Origin: Actinomycetota bacterium
Lineage (GTDB): Bacteria > Actinomycetota > Acidimicrobiia > Acidimicrobiales > Ilumatobacteraceae
Direction of reading: 5' to 3'
NCBI GenBank assembly: GCA_030645495.1
Contig: JAUSLV010000018.1
Span: 582,109 to 646,108 of the forward strand
DNA: 64,000 nt
The first letter of the stretch is position 1. Every line of letters begins with the position of its first letter. The notes under the pieces are model-generated. The model had not been told where the DNA came from, ran no database searches, and saw only the letters and a list, made by a program, of their open reading frames with translations. Below, in pieces: positions 56,119 through 63,923 of this stretch. The position numbers and the translations under genes were made by a program.

Positions 56119-57194
56119 CACAGACTCCGCACGTATTCGACGATGGCCTTGATCTGCTCATCGGTGAGCAGGTGACCGAAACCGGGCATCCGACCCGTGC
56201 CCTGACCCTGCATGCCGTACTTCTTCCCGTTGGAGGAGCCCGCCTTGATGAACGTGATCATGTCCTGCTCGCTGGGGAAGTGGGCGTTGGTGGCGCCGCC
56301 GGTGAGGTTCCAGCCGAATGCGCCTTGGCCGGGCACGCCGGGCTGGCCGTAGCTCCACCCCGAGGTGTGGCAGCGGGCGCAGCTGTAGGCACCGCTGGCG
56401 AGCTCGAGGTTGAACAACGCCTCGCCCTCACTGGCACCGGGGTTGGCCGCCAAGTAGGCATCGACGCTGGCCTGGATGCTGCCGCGGTCGGCCTGCGGTA
56501 GCACGCCACCCTCACAGATCGACGGGTCGGCAGTGGCCGTGAAGTTCTTGTCGGTGGCGCAACTCTCGGGAGCGAGTTGGATGCTCTCGAGGTACACCAG
56601 CAACGTCTCGATGTTCTGTTCGGTCATCGGGCCACCACCGAGTGCACCCCACGCCGGCATCGGCGAGAACGATCGGCCGTAGTTGAGGATGAAGCGAACC
56701 TCTTCCTTGCTGTACCGGTAGAACACCGTGTTCAGCGCCGGGGCGTACCAGTTGACGGTCTTCAGCTCGCCCGTGTTCGGGTCGGTGACGGCATACGGAG
56801 CCTGGCCACCTGGGGCCTCCATGCCGCCGTGGCAGCCTGAGCAGTTGAAGCCGAGTTCGGCAGTGGGCTTGAAGAGTTCTTCGCCCCACCAACGGAAACG
56901 CTCTTGCTGGCCCGACACTGCGCCGGCCTGGCGGCTGGGCTCGAACGCCCAGTACAGCGGCAGACCCACCACGAGGGTGATGAGCAGCAGCACGCCGAGC
57001 ACCTGCATCCGCTCGAGACGACGGCCTTCCAGCACCTCGTCGTCGTAGTACGGCTTGCGGTTCGGAGCCATTTCGACTTCTGAACCCAACTCGCGACGAG
57101 CGCTGAGTTGGTTCAGGAAGAAGTAACTGATCCAGCCGATGGTGATGACTGCAAACAGCACCCATGCGACCGCTGATGTGTTCAGCGCGATCAT
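56118..57194 (-). CDS. membrane-bound diheme cytochrome c
   Basis: The 358-residue protein has two N-terminal membrane helices (about 8-27 and 64-84) and two c-type heme sites, CSGCH (118-122) and CARCH (272-276). Likely Met ligands are M179 (SPMPAWG) and M336 (GRMPGFG). It replaces cytochrome c1 as electron acceptor of the Rieske protein. An extra Cys pair (C212, C227) could form a disulfide. It overlaps the Rieske stop as ATGA. This is not the actinobacterial QcrC arrangement (two CxxCH repeats plus a C-terminal anchor). Confidence 0.88.
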   Translation of the reverse strand: MIALNTSAVAWVLFAVITIGWISYFFLNQLSARRELGSEVEMAPNRKPYYDDEVLEGRRLERMQVLGVLLLITLVVGLPLYWAFEPSRQAGAVSGQQERFRWWGEELFKPTAELGFNCSGCHGGMEAPGGQAPYAVTDPNTGELKTVNWYAPALNTVFYRYSKEEVRFILNYGRSFSPMPAWGALGGGPMTEQNIETLLVYLESIQLAPESCATDKNFTATADPSICEGGVLPQADRGSIQASVDAYLAANPGASEGEALFNLELASGAYSCARCHTSGWSYGQPGVPGQGAFGWNLTGGATNAHFPSEQDMITFIKAGSSNGKKYGMQGQGTGRMPGFGHLLTDEQIKAIVEYVRSL

Positions 57195-58042
57195 CCGTGT
57201 CCACCTCCACCGGTGATGCAGTGCGGACCCTCGGCCTCTTGGCCGGTGGTGTTGGTACCGATCGGTGCGCCGGTGAACACCGTGGACGTGTCGATCACGA
57301 CGTCGCCGGAGCCCGAGACTGTGACAGCGAAGTGGTCCATGCCGCGCGGGGCCGGGCCACCCTTCTTCTCACCGGCACGGTTGTACTGCGAACCGTGGCA
57401 CGGGCATTCGAACCACTGGCTGCTCTTGCACTCGGGCACACGGCAACCGAGGTGCGGGCACTTTTGGTAGAGGGCGACGACGCCATTCTCCATACCACCC
57501 AGCACCGTTGCGTACTCCTTGACACCCTTGGCCTTGGGCAGCGCCTCGGGCGGGTACACCGTGATGTACGAGCGAGCGCTCGACGAGTAGAAGAAGCCGG
57601 CGTTGCTGCGGATCGAGGACAGGATGTCGTCGAGCTTGCCGACGCTCACCTTGCCGCCGAACACCGGAGCTGCGGTGGGCCACAGGAAGGCCACGAATCC
57701 GGCAGCGGCGAACGACGCGAGGCCGGCGGTCATCAGGGTGACCGTGGCGCGGTTGAGGAACTGGCGGCGGCTGACGCCGATGGCGTCGGGATCCGGGGCG
57801 ACCCACACGCTGAGGGGAGCGGCGGGGGCAGGTGCGGGAACGCGTGCCTGGACGGCGGCGCGCTCGACGTCCTTGCCGGTGAGCGGGAGATCGATCTCCG
57901 CGTCTCGGTCGCGTCGTCGCGTCTCGCGGCTGAGGGCGCCGGCACCGCGAACGTCGCTCTTGCGAGCGGCGCTGAGCAGCACCACGGCGGCCAGCAGCAC
58001 GATGGCGGCGACAGCGATGGCGATGATGGCTGCAGAACTCAT
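57191..58042 (-). CDS. Rieske iron-sulfur protein
   Basis: The 283-residue [2Fe-2S] protein has ligands C195 and H197 in CPHLGC and C213 and H216 in CPCHGS, with the usual disulfide pair C200-C215. A twin-arginine-like SRRQFLNRA (91-99) precedes a membrane helix (about 102-120), and another hydrophobic segment is at 4-24. It carries electrons from quinol at the Qo site to cytochrome c. Start MSSAAI was chosen because upstream residues overlap the b subunit IV gene. Confidence 0.92.
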   Translation of the reverse strand: MSSAAIIAIAVAAIVLLAAVVLLSAARKSDVRGAGALSRETRRRDRDAEIDLPLTGKDVERAAVQARVPAPAPAAPLSVWVAPDPDAIGVSRRQFLNRATVTLMTAGLASFAAAGFVAFLWPTAAPVFGGKVSVGKLDDILSSIRSNAGFFYSSSARSYITVYPPEALPKAKGVKEYATVLGGMENGVVALYQKCPHLGCRVPECKSSQWFECPCHGSQYNRAGEKKGGPAPRGMDHFAVTVSGSGDVVIDTSTVFTGAPIGTNTTGQEAEGPHCITGGGGHG

Positions 58043-58055
58043 GACAGCGGGGGCC

Positions 58056-58808
58056 TCACAGTTCGAAGAAGAGTCCGTCACGCCACGGGAGCGTGAAGTT
58101 GAAACCAGGACCACGGAAGAACGAGCCGATGATCACGAGCACTGCCCAGAACATCAGGTGCACCGTCATCAGCGAGGTCGCGAACTTGCGATCCTCGGGC
58201 TTGTTCGACGGGTTCTTGTCGATGTACGGGGCGAGGATCAGCACGATCATGCCCACGCCGGGAATCGTCACGCCGGCCACCATCGGGTGGAACATCGTGA
58301 GCAGTTCCTGCAGACCGAGGAAGTACCACGGGGCCTTCGACGGGTTCGGCGTCTTGTTGATGTTGGCCTGCTGCAGCAGCGGCGCGTTCACGAACACCGA
58401 GAAGAAGAACGTGAACGACAGGCACAGCAGGGCGGCGACGAACTCGGCAGCCAGCAGGTGCGGCCAAGTGTGCACCTTGTCGACCGGCGACGCCTTGACG
58501 TCTTGGATCGAGCCGCTCTTGACGACGGTGAGCAAGCGCTGCGTGTGGCCGCCGGGGCCGGCTGCGAGCGGCACGCCGCCGCCGGCCGGGCCGGCTGCGA
58601 CGACGCTGGCAACCTTCTCTTGCACGGCCACAGCGCCACCGCTGTCGCCACCTTCGGCCTTGCGGGCCTTGCTGCGCTCGAGCAGGTGCGCGGGGATGCG
58701 CGGGTCGGATGCGGCTTCAGCGGGTGCTGCGGCCGGGGCCGACTCTTCGGCCGCCTTGTCGCGTGCGACCTGCGCACGCTTCAGGAGGTGTTCGGGGATT
58801 TCGGTCAT
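58056..58808 (-). CDS. cytochrome b C-terminal subunit (subunit IV/PetD-like)
   Basis: The 250-residue protein has a long Ala/Pro-rich N-terminus with two copies of a short motif (TEIPEHLLKRA at 2-12 and RIPAHLLERSK at about 37-47), then three membrane helices. The Qo-site region reads KAPWYFLGLQELLTMF, so the position of Glu in PEWY is occupied by Pro. It completes a split cytochrome b together with the next upstream gene, as in b6f complexes and in some anaerobe-type quinol oxidases. Confidence 0.88.
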   Translation of the reverse strand: MTEIPEHLLKRAQVARDKAAEESAPAAAPAEAASDPRIPAHLLERSKARKAEGGDSGGAVAVQEKVASVVAAGPAGGGVPLAAGPGGHTQRLLTVVKSGSIQDVKASPVDKVHTWPHLLAAEFVAALLCLSFTFFFSVFVNAPLLQQANINKTPNPSKAPWYFLGLQELLTMFHPMVAGVTIPGVGMIVLILAPYIDKNPSNKPEDRKFATSLMTVHLMFWAVLVIIGSFFRGPGFNFTLPWRDGLFFEL

Positions 58809-58825
58809 TGATCGCCTCCTTCAGC

Positions 58826-59611
58826 TCAGAGCGGGCCCGAGATTCCGCCGTCTTTGCGGACTCTCCAGAAATGGACGGCCATGAAGATGATGATGACGAA
58901 CGGCAGGAACAGCACGTGCAGCACGTACCAACGCAGCAGCGTGTCGCCGCCGATCTCCTTGCCGCCCAGCAACACGAAACGCACCTGCTCGCCGATGACC
59001 GGCGAGTAGCCCATCATGTTGGTACCCACGGTCACGGCCCAGAGAGCCAGCTGGTCCCACGGCAGCAGATAGCCGGTGAACGACAGCAGCAGGGTGAGCA
59101 TCAGCAGCACCACACCGATGACCCAGTTGAACTCGCGCGGCGGCTTGTAGGCGCCGTGGTAGAAGACGCGGGCCATGTGCAGGAACACGCTGAGCACCAT
59201 CAGGTGAGCGCCCCAGCGGTGCATGTTGCGCACAAGTAAGCCGAATGTCACCGAGGTCTGCAGGTTGGAGATGTCGTTCCAGGCCTGCACGTCGGTGGGG
59301 CGGTAGAAGAACATCAGGAAGATGCCCGTGACCGTCAGCAGGATGAACAAGAAGAAGGACAGGCCGCCCAAGCACAGGGTGTAGCTGACCTTCACCGCAT
59401 GCCGCTTCACCTTCACCGGGTGGAGGTGGTACAGCACCGAGTTCATGATCACGTAGCTGCGGTTACGCGGACTGTCGGTGTAGCCCTTGCGGAAGATGCT
59501 GCCGGGCCGGAAGATGCTGTTCCAGGCCTGGCTGCCCTGCACGCCGTCGACCGTCTTGTTGAGACGGTCTTTGACGGTGGGACGCGGTGTCTCATCGAGG
59601 ATCTTTGCCAT
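58826..59611 (-). CDS. cytochrome b N-terminal subunit (b6-like) with predicted heme ci site
   Basis: The 261-residue, four-helix protein has heme b His pairs H131/H145 (13 residues between) and H232/H247 (14 between, the b6 spacing). C80 in [11 protein letters not shown] matches the Cys of b6 (FYCLGG) and of Bacillus QcrB, which covalently bind heme c. An N-terminal polar region of about 60 residues precedes the b6-like core. With the subunit IV gene it forms the quinol-oxidising core of the bc complex. Confidence 0.9.
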   Translation of the reverse strand: MAKILDETPRPTVKDRLNKTVDGVQGSQAWNSIFRPGSIFRKGYTDSPRNRSYVIMNSVLYHLHPVKVKRHAVKVSYTLCLGGLSFFLFILLTVTGIFLMFFYRPTDVQAWNDISNLQTSVTFGLLVRNMHRWGAHLMVLSVFLHMARVFYHGAYKPPREFNWVIGVVLLMLTLLLSFTGYLLPWDQLALWAVTVGTNMMGYSPVIGEQVRFVLLGGKEIGGDTLLRWYVLHVLFLPFVIIIFMAVHFWRVRKDGGISGPL

Positions 59612-59621
59612 CGTTGTTCCC

Positions 59622-60035
59622 TCAGAGCCTCATGCCGTAGGCATAGCCGTGGTTGTTGGTACGAGTGTGCGAGTCGCCGGTGATGACCGGTGCTCCCGCC
59701 TTGCCCAGGATGATCACGCCCGTCGGGCAACGGTCGACGCACAGCTGGCAGCGAGTGCAGATGTCGTCGTCGATGATGAACAGCACATTGTCGCTGGGGT
59801 CGAGACCCGGCTTCTCGGTTCCCGTGGCCTCGGCGATCGCCGAGGTGTTCACCATGTGGATGCACTTCCACGGGCAGATGTCGACGCAGCCTTCGCACAT
59901 GATGCACTCGGACTGGTCGATGTGGATGAACTGCTTCGGCTTGACGGCCTTGGACAGGTAGTCCGCGTCCACCTCGACCAACACGTAGTCGTCGGTGTAC
60001 GGCATCATCGGTGGATTGGCGTCGGTCTTCGCCAT
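59622..60035 (-). CDS. 2x[4Fe-4S] ferredoxin in the bc operon
   Basis: The 137-residue protein has cluster motifs at C44-C47-C50-C54 ([12 protein letters not shown]) and C93-C96-C99-C103 ([12 protein letters not shown]), separated by a ~40-residue insertion. There is no membrane segment. It is tightly embedded (4 bp and 10 bp gaps) between an unknown membrane protein and cytochrome b, so it is likely a functional partner. It may deliver or accept electrons at the bc complex or the 11-subunit complex I; neither is shown. Confidence 0.88.
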   Translation of the reverse strand: MAKTDANPPMMPYTDDYVLVEVDADYLSKAVKPKQFIHIDQSECIMCEGCVDICPWKCIHMVNTSAIAEATGTEKPGLDPSDNVLFIIDDDICTRCQLCVDRCPTGVIILGKAGAPVITGDSHTRTNNHGYAYGMRL

Positions 60036-60039
60036 GCGA

Positions 60040-60528
60040 TCAGCCCTTCTTCACCAAGGGGCGACCGAACGTGCTGGTGGCGACCTCGGTGGACGGCTTG
60101 GCGTCGCCGCGCTTCTGCCACACGTGCCACAGGAAGATCATGAGGCCGAAGTACCACAGGTGGATGACGACCACGACGATGTCGCGGATCGCTTCGTACG
60201 ACATGGTGAACGGGAACGGGCCACCCAGCGCCTTCGGCTTCAGGATGTCGCCGGGGCCGTAGATGATGAGGTTCTTGGTCCAGCCGAGCTCTTTGTCGGC
60301 ATGGTCGATGAACTGGTGCGGCACGACGCCGAACGCCACGAACATCACGCCGAACGTGAAGACGGAGGCGAGCATGGCTTCGCCCCACGACGTGGGGGTG
60401 CCCTTGGGCCGGCGCTTGGAGTACGGGATGACCAACAACGACAGAGCCGTCGTGAGAAAGAACGAGAACAGGAAGGCCTCGTTCATGCCGGGCCACTTCA
60501 GCACGTTGGTTTCGAATGCGATCAGCAA
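60040..60528 (-). CDS. unknown three-TM membrane protein, first gene of bc-complex I operon
   Basis: The 162-residue protein has about three hydrophobic segments (FLFSFFLTTALSLLVIPYS, MLASVFTFGVMFVAFGVV, DIVVVVIHLWYFGLMIFLWHVW), with His residues in two of them (VPHQFIDHAD, VVIHLWYF, LWHVW). The region between (WTKNLIIYGPGDILKPKALGG) is well formed. Family not recognised. A TTG start is preferred because AGGAAGGG lies 8 nt upstream; ATG 60486 is an alternative. The His residues could ligate heme b, so it may be an additional cytochrome subunit working with the ferredoxin. Confidence 0.7.
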   Translation of the reverse strand: MLIAFETNVLKWPGMNEAFLFSFFLTTALSLLVIPYSKRRPKGTPTSWGEAMLASVFTFGVMFVAFGVVPHQFIDHADKELGWTKNLIIYGPGDILKPKALGGPFPFTMSYEAIRDIVVVVIHLWYFGLMIFLWHVWQKRGDAKPSTEVATSTFGRPLVKKG

Positions 60529-60544
60529 CTCCGCTGCCCTTCCT

Positions 60545-60600
60545 CGTGAACTGCTGCACGAACTGTAGTCACCAGACCCCACGTCGATACCAGTTCGTGC
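60545..60600. promoter_or_regulatory. promoter and inverted-repeat operator of the bc-complex I superoperon
   Basis: A perfect 10-bp inverted repeat (GCACGAACTG at 60556-60565, CAGTTCGTGC at 60591-60600) brackets the promoter. On the minus strand TACAGT (60562-60567) is a likely -10 and overlaps one arm. A related 14-bp motif, TGAACT..TGCACG, occurs at 60546-60559 and again at 60683-60696. Confidence 0.45.
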
Positions 60601-60756
60601 GCGAGAACGCGACGACGAGCTACGTGGACCGGTGTCACCGCATTGGTCTACCACGCCGGGCGCGGTGATCCATTGCCCGTTGTGAACTCGTGCACGGAGT
60701 GGCCTGCCGAACAGGTTTCTCTCCCGAGGATTTCCCGAACACGGTGCTCGGCCGTC

Positions 60757-60762
60757 TATCGT
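60757..60762 (+). promoter_or_regulatory. -10 hexamer of the monoheme cytochrome c gene
   Basis: TATCGT ends 8 nt before GTG 60771, at the other end of the divergent region shared with the superoperon. Confidence 0.45.
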
Positions 60763-60770
60763 TCACCTTC

Positions 60771-61565
60771 GTGACCGAGATTCCCGAGCACCTGCTGAAG
60801 CGCAGCCAGTCGCGCCGTGGCGAGGCCGGCGGCGACGCCGTCTCCCCTGCTGCTGCTGCCACCCCTGCCACCACCCAGTCGGCAGCGCCTGCTGTCGCCG
60901 CGTCCAAGGCTGCGGCCGTGCCCGCCGGCCCGCCGCCGGCCAAGCCCGACATCCCGGTGGTGGCCGCCTACAAGGCGCGCAAGAAGATCCCGGTGTGGGC
61001 CATGGTCACCCTCAGCATCCTGCCGCTGTGGGCCTTCCTCTACGTGATCGCGCTACGGCCCGTGCCCGTGAAGGCCACCGGTCCGCTCGGTGCCGGCACC
61101 AAGCTGTACACCGGCTGCGCTGCGTGCCACGGCGACGCCGGTCAGGGCGGCATCGGCTACGCGTTCACCAACGGCTCGGTCATCGCCACGTTCCCGCACA
61201 TCGAAGACCAGTTGCGCTGGGTTGCCCTCGGCAGCGATGCCTACAGGAACGCCGGCGTCGACATCGCCGGCGACCCGAACCGTGAGGGCGGCGCACACAT
61301 CGCTGGTGCACTCGGCGTGATGCCGAACCAGGCACCCACGCTCACCGACGCCCAGATCCTCGCCGTCGTGTGCCACGAGCGCTACGCCCTCGGCGGCGGC
61401 GACGAGGCCTCGGCCGAGTTCGCACTGTGGTGCGCCACCGACGCCCCGGTGTACCTGGCGCTCGAAGCCGGCACCGCCTCGTTCGACAACGTGCACGAAC
61501 AGTTCGCCGCCGATGGCGTGTTGGAGATCGGCCGCGTGCCGCTGGCCGGCACCACCGCCGGCTGA
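60771..61565 (+). CDS. membrane-anchored monoheme cytochrome c
   Basis: The 264-residue protein opens with TEIPEHLLKRSQSRR, the same motif as in the cytochrome b subunit IV, followed by an Ala/Pro-rich linker and one membrane helix (about 74-95). It has a single heme site CAACH (116-120) with a probable Met ligand at M184 (GVMPNQAPTLTD). C201 and C221 may form a disulfide. It is probably the carrier between the bc complex and a terminal oxidase. The GTG start is set by the N-terminal motif and the upstream hexamer. Confidence 0.87.
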   Translation: MTEIPEHLLKRSQSRRGEAGGDAVSPAAAATPATTQSAAPAVAASKAAAVPAGPPPAKPDIPVVAAYKARKKIPVWAMVTLSILPLWAFLYVIALRPVPVKATGPLGAGTKLYTGCAACHGDAGQGGIGYAFTNGSVIATFPHIEDQLRWVALGSDAYRNAGVDIAGDPNREGGAHIAGALGVMPNQAPTLTDAQILAVVCHERYALGGGDEASAEFALWCATDAPVYLALEAGTASFDNVHEQFAADGVLEIGRVPLAGTTAG

Positions 61566-61604
61566 TCTGCCCCGGCCTGCGGGCCACACTCGAAACACAA
61601 CTCT

Positions 61605-61634
61605 TGTGGCCGCTTCCGCACGGGAGCGGCCACA
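61605..61634 (+). terminator. hairpin, possible terminator after the cytochrome c gene
   Basis: TGTGGCCGCT and AGCGGCCACA form a perfect 10-bp stem with a 10-nt loop. The following sequence (CTTGTCTCT) is only weakly T-rich, and the next gene starts 10 nt later, so it may also act as a leader structure. Confidence 0.5.
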
Positions 61635-61644
61635 CTTGTCTCTC

Positions 61645-62895
61645 GTGACCGAGACCACCACCACTGACGTGCTCGTGATCGGAGGTGGCCCCGCCGGCGC
61701 CGCCGCCGGCTACTGGTTGGCCCGCGAGGGCCACGACGTCACCATCGTCGAGCGCAAGTACTTCCCTCGCGAGAAGACCTGCGGCGACGGCCTCACGCCG
61801 CGCGCCGTGTACCAGTTGGGCGAGATGGGTCTGGCCGATCAGCTGGCGCCGTATCACCGCTATCACGGCCTGCGCGCCACGGGTATGGGCAAAGAGCTCG
61901 AGCTGCAGTGGCCGTCGCACTCGATCTACCCGCAGCACGGCTACGTGGTGCGCCGCCGCGATCTCGACCAGATGGTGGCACTCAACGCCGAGAAGGCCGG
62001 TGCCCGGCTGCTGCAGGGGCACGAGGCGGTGCAACCGATCGTCGACCGCGGCTTCGTGCGCGGTGCCACGGTGCAGACCAAGGACGGCGAGACCAAGGAG
62101 ATCCACGCCAAGTACGTGATCGTCGCCGATGGCGCGAACAGTCGCTTCGGCCGCGCTCTCGGCACGTTCCGCACCCGCGAGTGGCCGTACGGCACTGCCA
62201 TCCGCACGTACTGGAAGACGCCGCGCCACGCCGACCCGTGGATCGAGTCGGCGCTCGACGTGAAGGATCGCAACGGCAACCCGATGCCCGGCTACGGCTG
62301 GATCTTCCCCGTGGGCGACGGCACGGTGAACATCGGCGTGGGCCTGCTGTCCACCTTCCGCGACTTCAAGAGTGTCAACACCACTCACCTGCTCGATGCC
62401 TACGCGCACCAGGTGGCCGAGCGGTGGGAGATCGACCCCACCAACCCCGAGGCGAAAGCCACCAGCGGCCGCATCCCCATGGGCGGTTCGGTCGGCCCGA
62501 AGGCGGGCCCCAGCTACCTCGTGGTGGGCGACGCGGCCGGCAGCGTCAATCCGTTCAACGGCGAGGGCATCGACTACGCCTACGAGACGGCACGCATGGC
62601 CGCCCAGGTGTTGCACGAGGCGCTCGTGGCCGGCGACCCCTCGATCCTGCAGCAGTACCCGCGCATGATCGACGACGAGTACGGCGAGTACTTCAAGGTG
62701 GCCCGCCTGTTCGCCCGCGTCATCGGCAAGCCGGTACTGATGCGCGAGCTCACCCGCGTGGGCATGAACAGCCGCACGCTGATGGAGTGGGTGCTGCGGA
62801 TCATGGCCAACCTGCTGCGCGACGACGAGAAGGGCCCCGCCGAGCTGGCCTACAAGGCCGCCGCAAAACTGGTGAAGCTCGCCCCCAACGCGTAG
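61645..62895 (+). CDS. geranylgeranyl-reductase-family FAD oxidoreductase (MenJ-like)
   Basis: The 416-residue flavoprotein has the FAD dinucleotide motif VLVIGGGPAGAAAGYWLAREGH, the family block KTCGDGLTPRAVYQLGEMG, and the second FAD contact LVVGDAAGSVNPFNGEGIDYA. Relatives reduce isoprenoid chains; mycobacterial MenJ saturates one isoprene of menaquinone. Its neighbour is a polyprenyl diphosphate synthase, as in mycobacteria and Streptomyces, so a menaquinone tail function is likely. GTG start chosen at TETTTTDVLV; upstream residues in the frame cross the hairpin. Confidence 0.85.
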   Translation: MTETTTTDVLVIGGGPAGAAAGYWLAREGHDVTIVERKYFPREKTCGDGLTPRAVYQLGEMGLADQLAPYHRYHGLRATGMGKELELQWPSHSIYPQHGYVVRRRDLDQMVALNAEKAGARLLQGHEAVQPIVDRGFVRGATVQTKDGETKEIHAKYVIVADGANSRFGRALGTFRTREWPYGTAIRTYWKTPRHADPWIESALDVKDRNGNPMPGYGWIFPVGDGTVNIGVGLLSTFRDFKSVNTTHLLDAYAHQVAERWEIDPTNPEAKATSGRIPMGGSVGPKAGPSYLVVGDAAGSVNPFNGEGIDYAYETARMAAQVLHEALVAGDPSILQQYPRMIDDEYGEYFKVARLFARVIGKPVLMRELTRVGMNSRTLMEWVLRIMANLLRDDEKGPAELAYKAAAKLVKLAPNA

Positions 62896-62909
62896 GCGGG
62901 TTCCGGCGG

Positions 62910-63899
62910 CTACAGGGAGGCGAGGAGGGCGGACGGCGCGGCGCGGAGCACGTCGGTGGCCACCGAGGCGGGCAGCAGCTCGCACGCGGCCTCGGCGCGG
63001 TCGGCCCACTCGCGGGCGACCGACATCGCGGCGGTGAAGCCACCGTTGCTGCGCACGATGCCCAACGCCTTTTCGCGTTCGGCCATGTCGAGCGGCTTGC
63101 CGAGCAGCGCGTTCAGCTCCACCGCGGCGACACCGCCGGCTTGCAGGGTGCGCAGCACGGGCAGCGTATACACGCCCTCCACCATGTCGTGCCCGGCGGG
63201 CTTGCCCAGCTGTTCGTCGGTGGCGGTGATGTCGAGCAGGTCATCGACGATCTGGAACACCATGCCGTAGGCCTCGCCGTACTCGGTGAGCGCATCGATG
63301 ATCGGCCGATCAAGCTCGGCCACGAGGCCACCGATGCGGGCAGCAGTGGCGTACAGCGAGGCGGTCTTGCCGCTGATGCTGCTGAGGTAGCTGGGCTCGG
63401 GGCGAGCCGCGTTGTACGTGTGCCGCAACTCCTCGATCTGGCCTTCGCACAGGCGGCCGATGGTGCGGGCCAGCAGCCCGGCCACCTCGGTGCCCAGCGA
63501 TGCGGCGATCTCGGATGCACGCGACAGCAGGAAGTCGCCGGCAAGGATCGCCTGCAGGTTGCCCCAGCGGGCGTTGACGGTGTCGACACCGCGTCGGGTG
63601 TCGGCTTCGTCCATCACGTCGTCGTGGTACAGCGTGGCAAGGTGGGTCAATTCAACGACGACGGCAGCATCTGTGACTCCGGGGGCTGCTGGATCACCCA
63701 AATTCGCCGCGAGCACAGCAAGTAGCGGCCGGAATCGCTTTCCTCCTGCATCCACGAGATGCCGCGCCGCGGCCGAAACGAAATCATCATCACTCTTGAC
63801 TGCTTGGGTGAGCCGAAGTTCAACATTGGCCAGACCTGCGGAGACTTCCGCATTTAGGCGTTCGTCGCCTAAGTCGTAGCTGACCGATGCATTCACCAC
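62910..63899 (-). CDS. polyprenyl diphosphate synthase
   Basis: The 329-residue trans-prenyltransferase has the first Asp-rich motif in LYHDDVMDEADTRRG and the second in FQIVDDLLDITATDEQLGKP; GGKRFRPLL binds pyrophosphate. The chain length is probably long (C35-C50), as for menaquinone side chains, because the residues before the first motif are small (ELTHLATL). It converges with the MenJ-like gene with a 14-bp gap and follows what looks like nuoN. Start is GTG; a second GTG is the next codon. Confidence 0.92.
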   Translation of the reverse strand: MVNASVSYDLGDERLNAEVSAGLANVELRLTQAVKSDDDFVSAAARHLVDAGGKRFRPLLAVLAANLGDPAAPGVTDAAVVVELTHLATLYHDDVMDEADTRRGVDTVNARWGNLQAILAGDFLLSRASEIAASLGTEVAGLLARTIGRLCEGQIEELRHTYNAARPEPSYLSSISGKTASLYATAARIGGLVAELDRPIIDALTEYGEAYGMVFQIVDDLLDITATDEQLGKPAGHDMVEGVYTLPVLRTLQAGGVAAVELNALLGKPLDMAEREKALGIVRSNGGFTAAMSVAREWADRAEAACELLPASVATDVLRAAPSALLASL

Positions 63900-63923
63900 T
63901 GCTCCAGTATGTCGTATGCCCAG

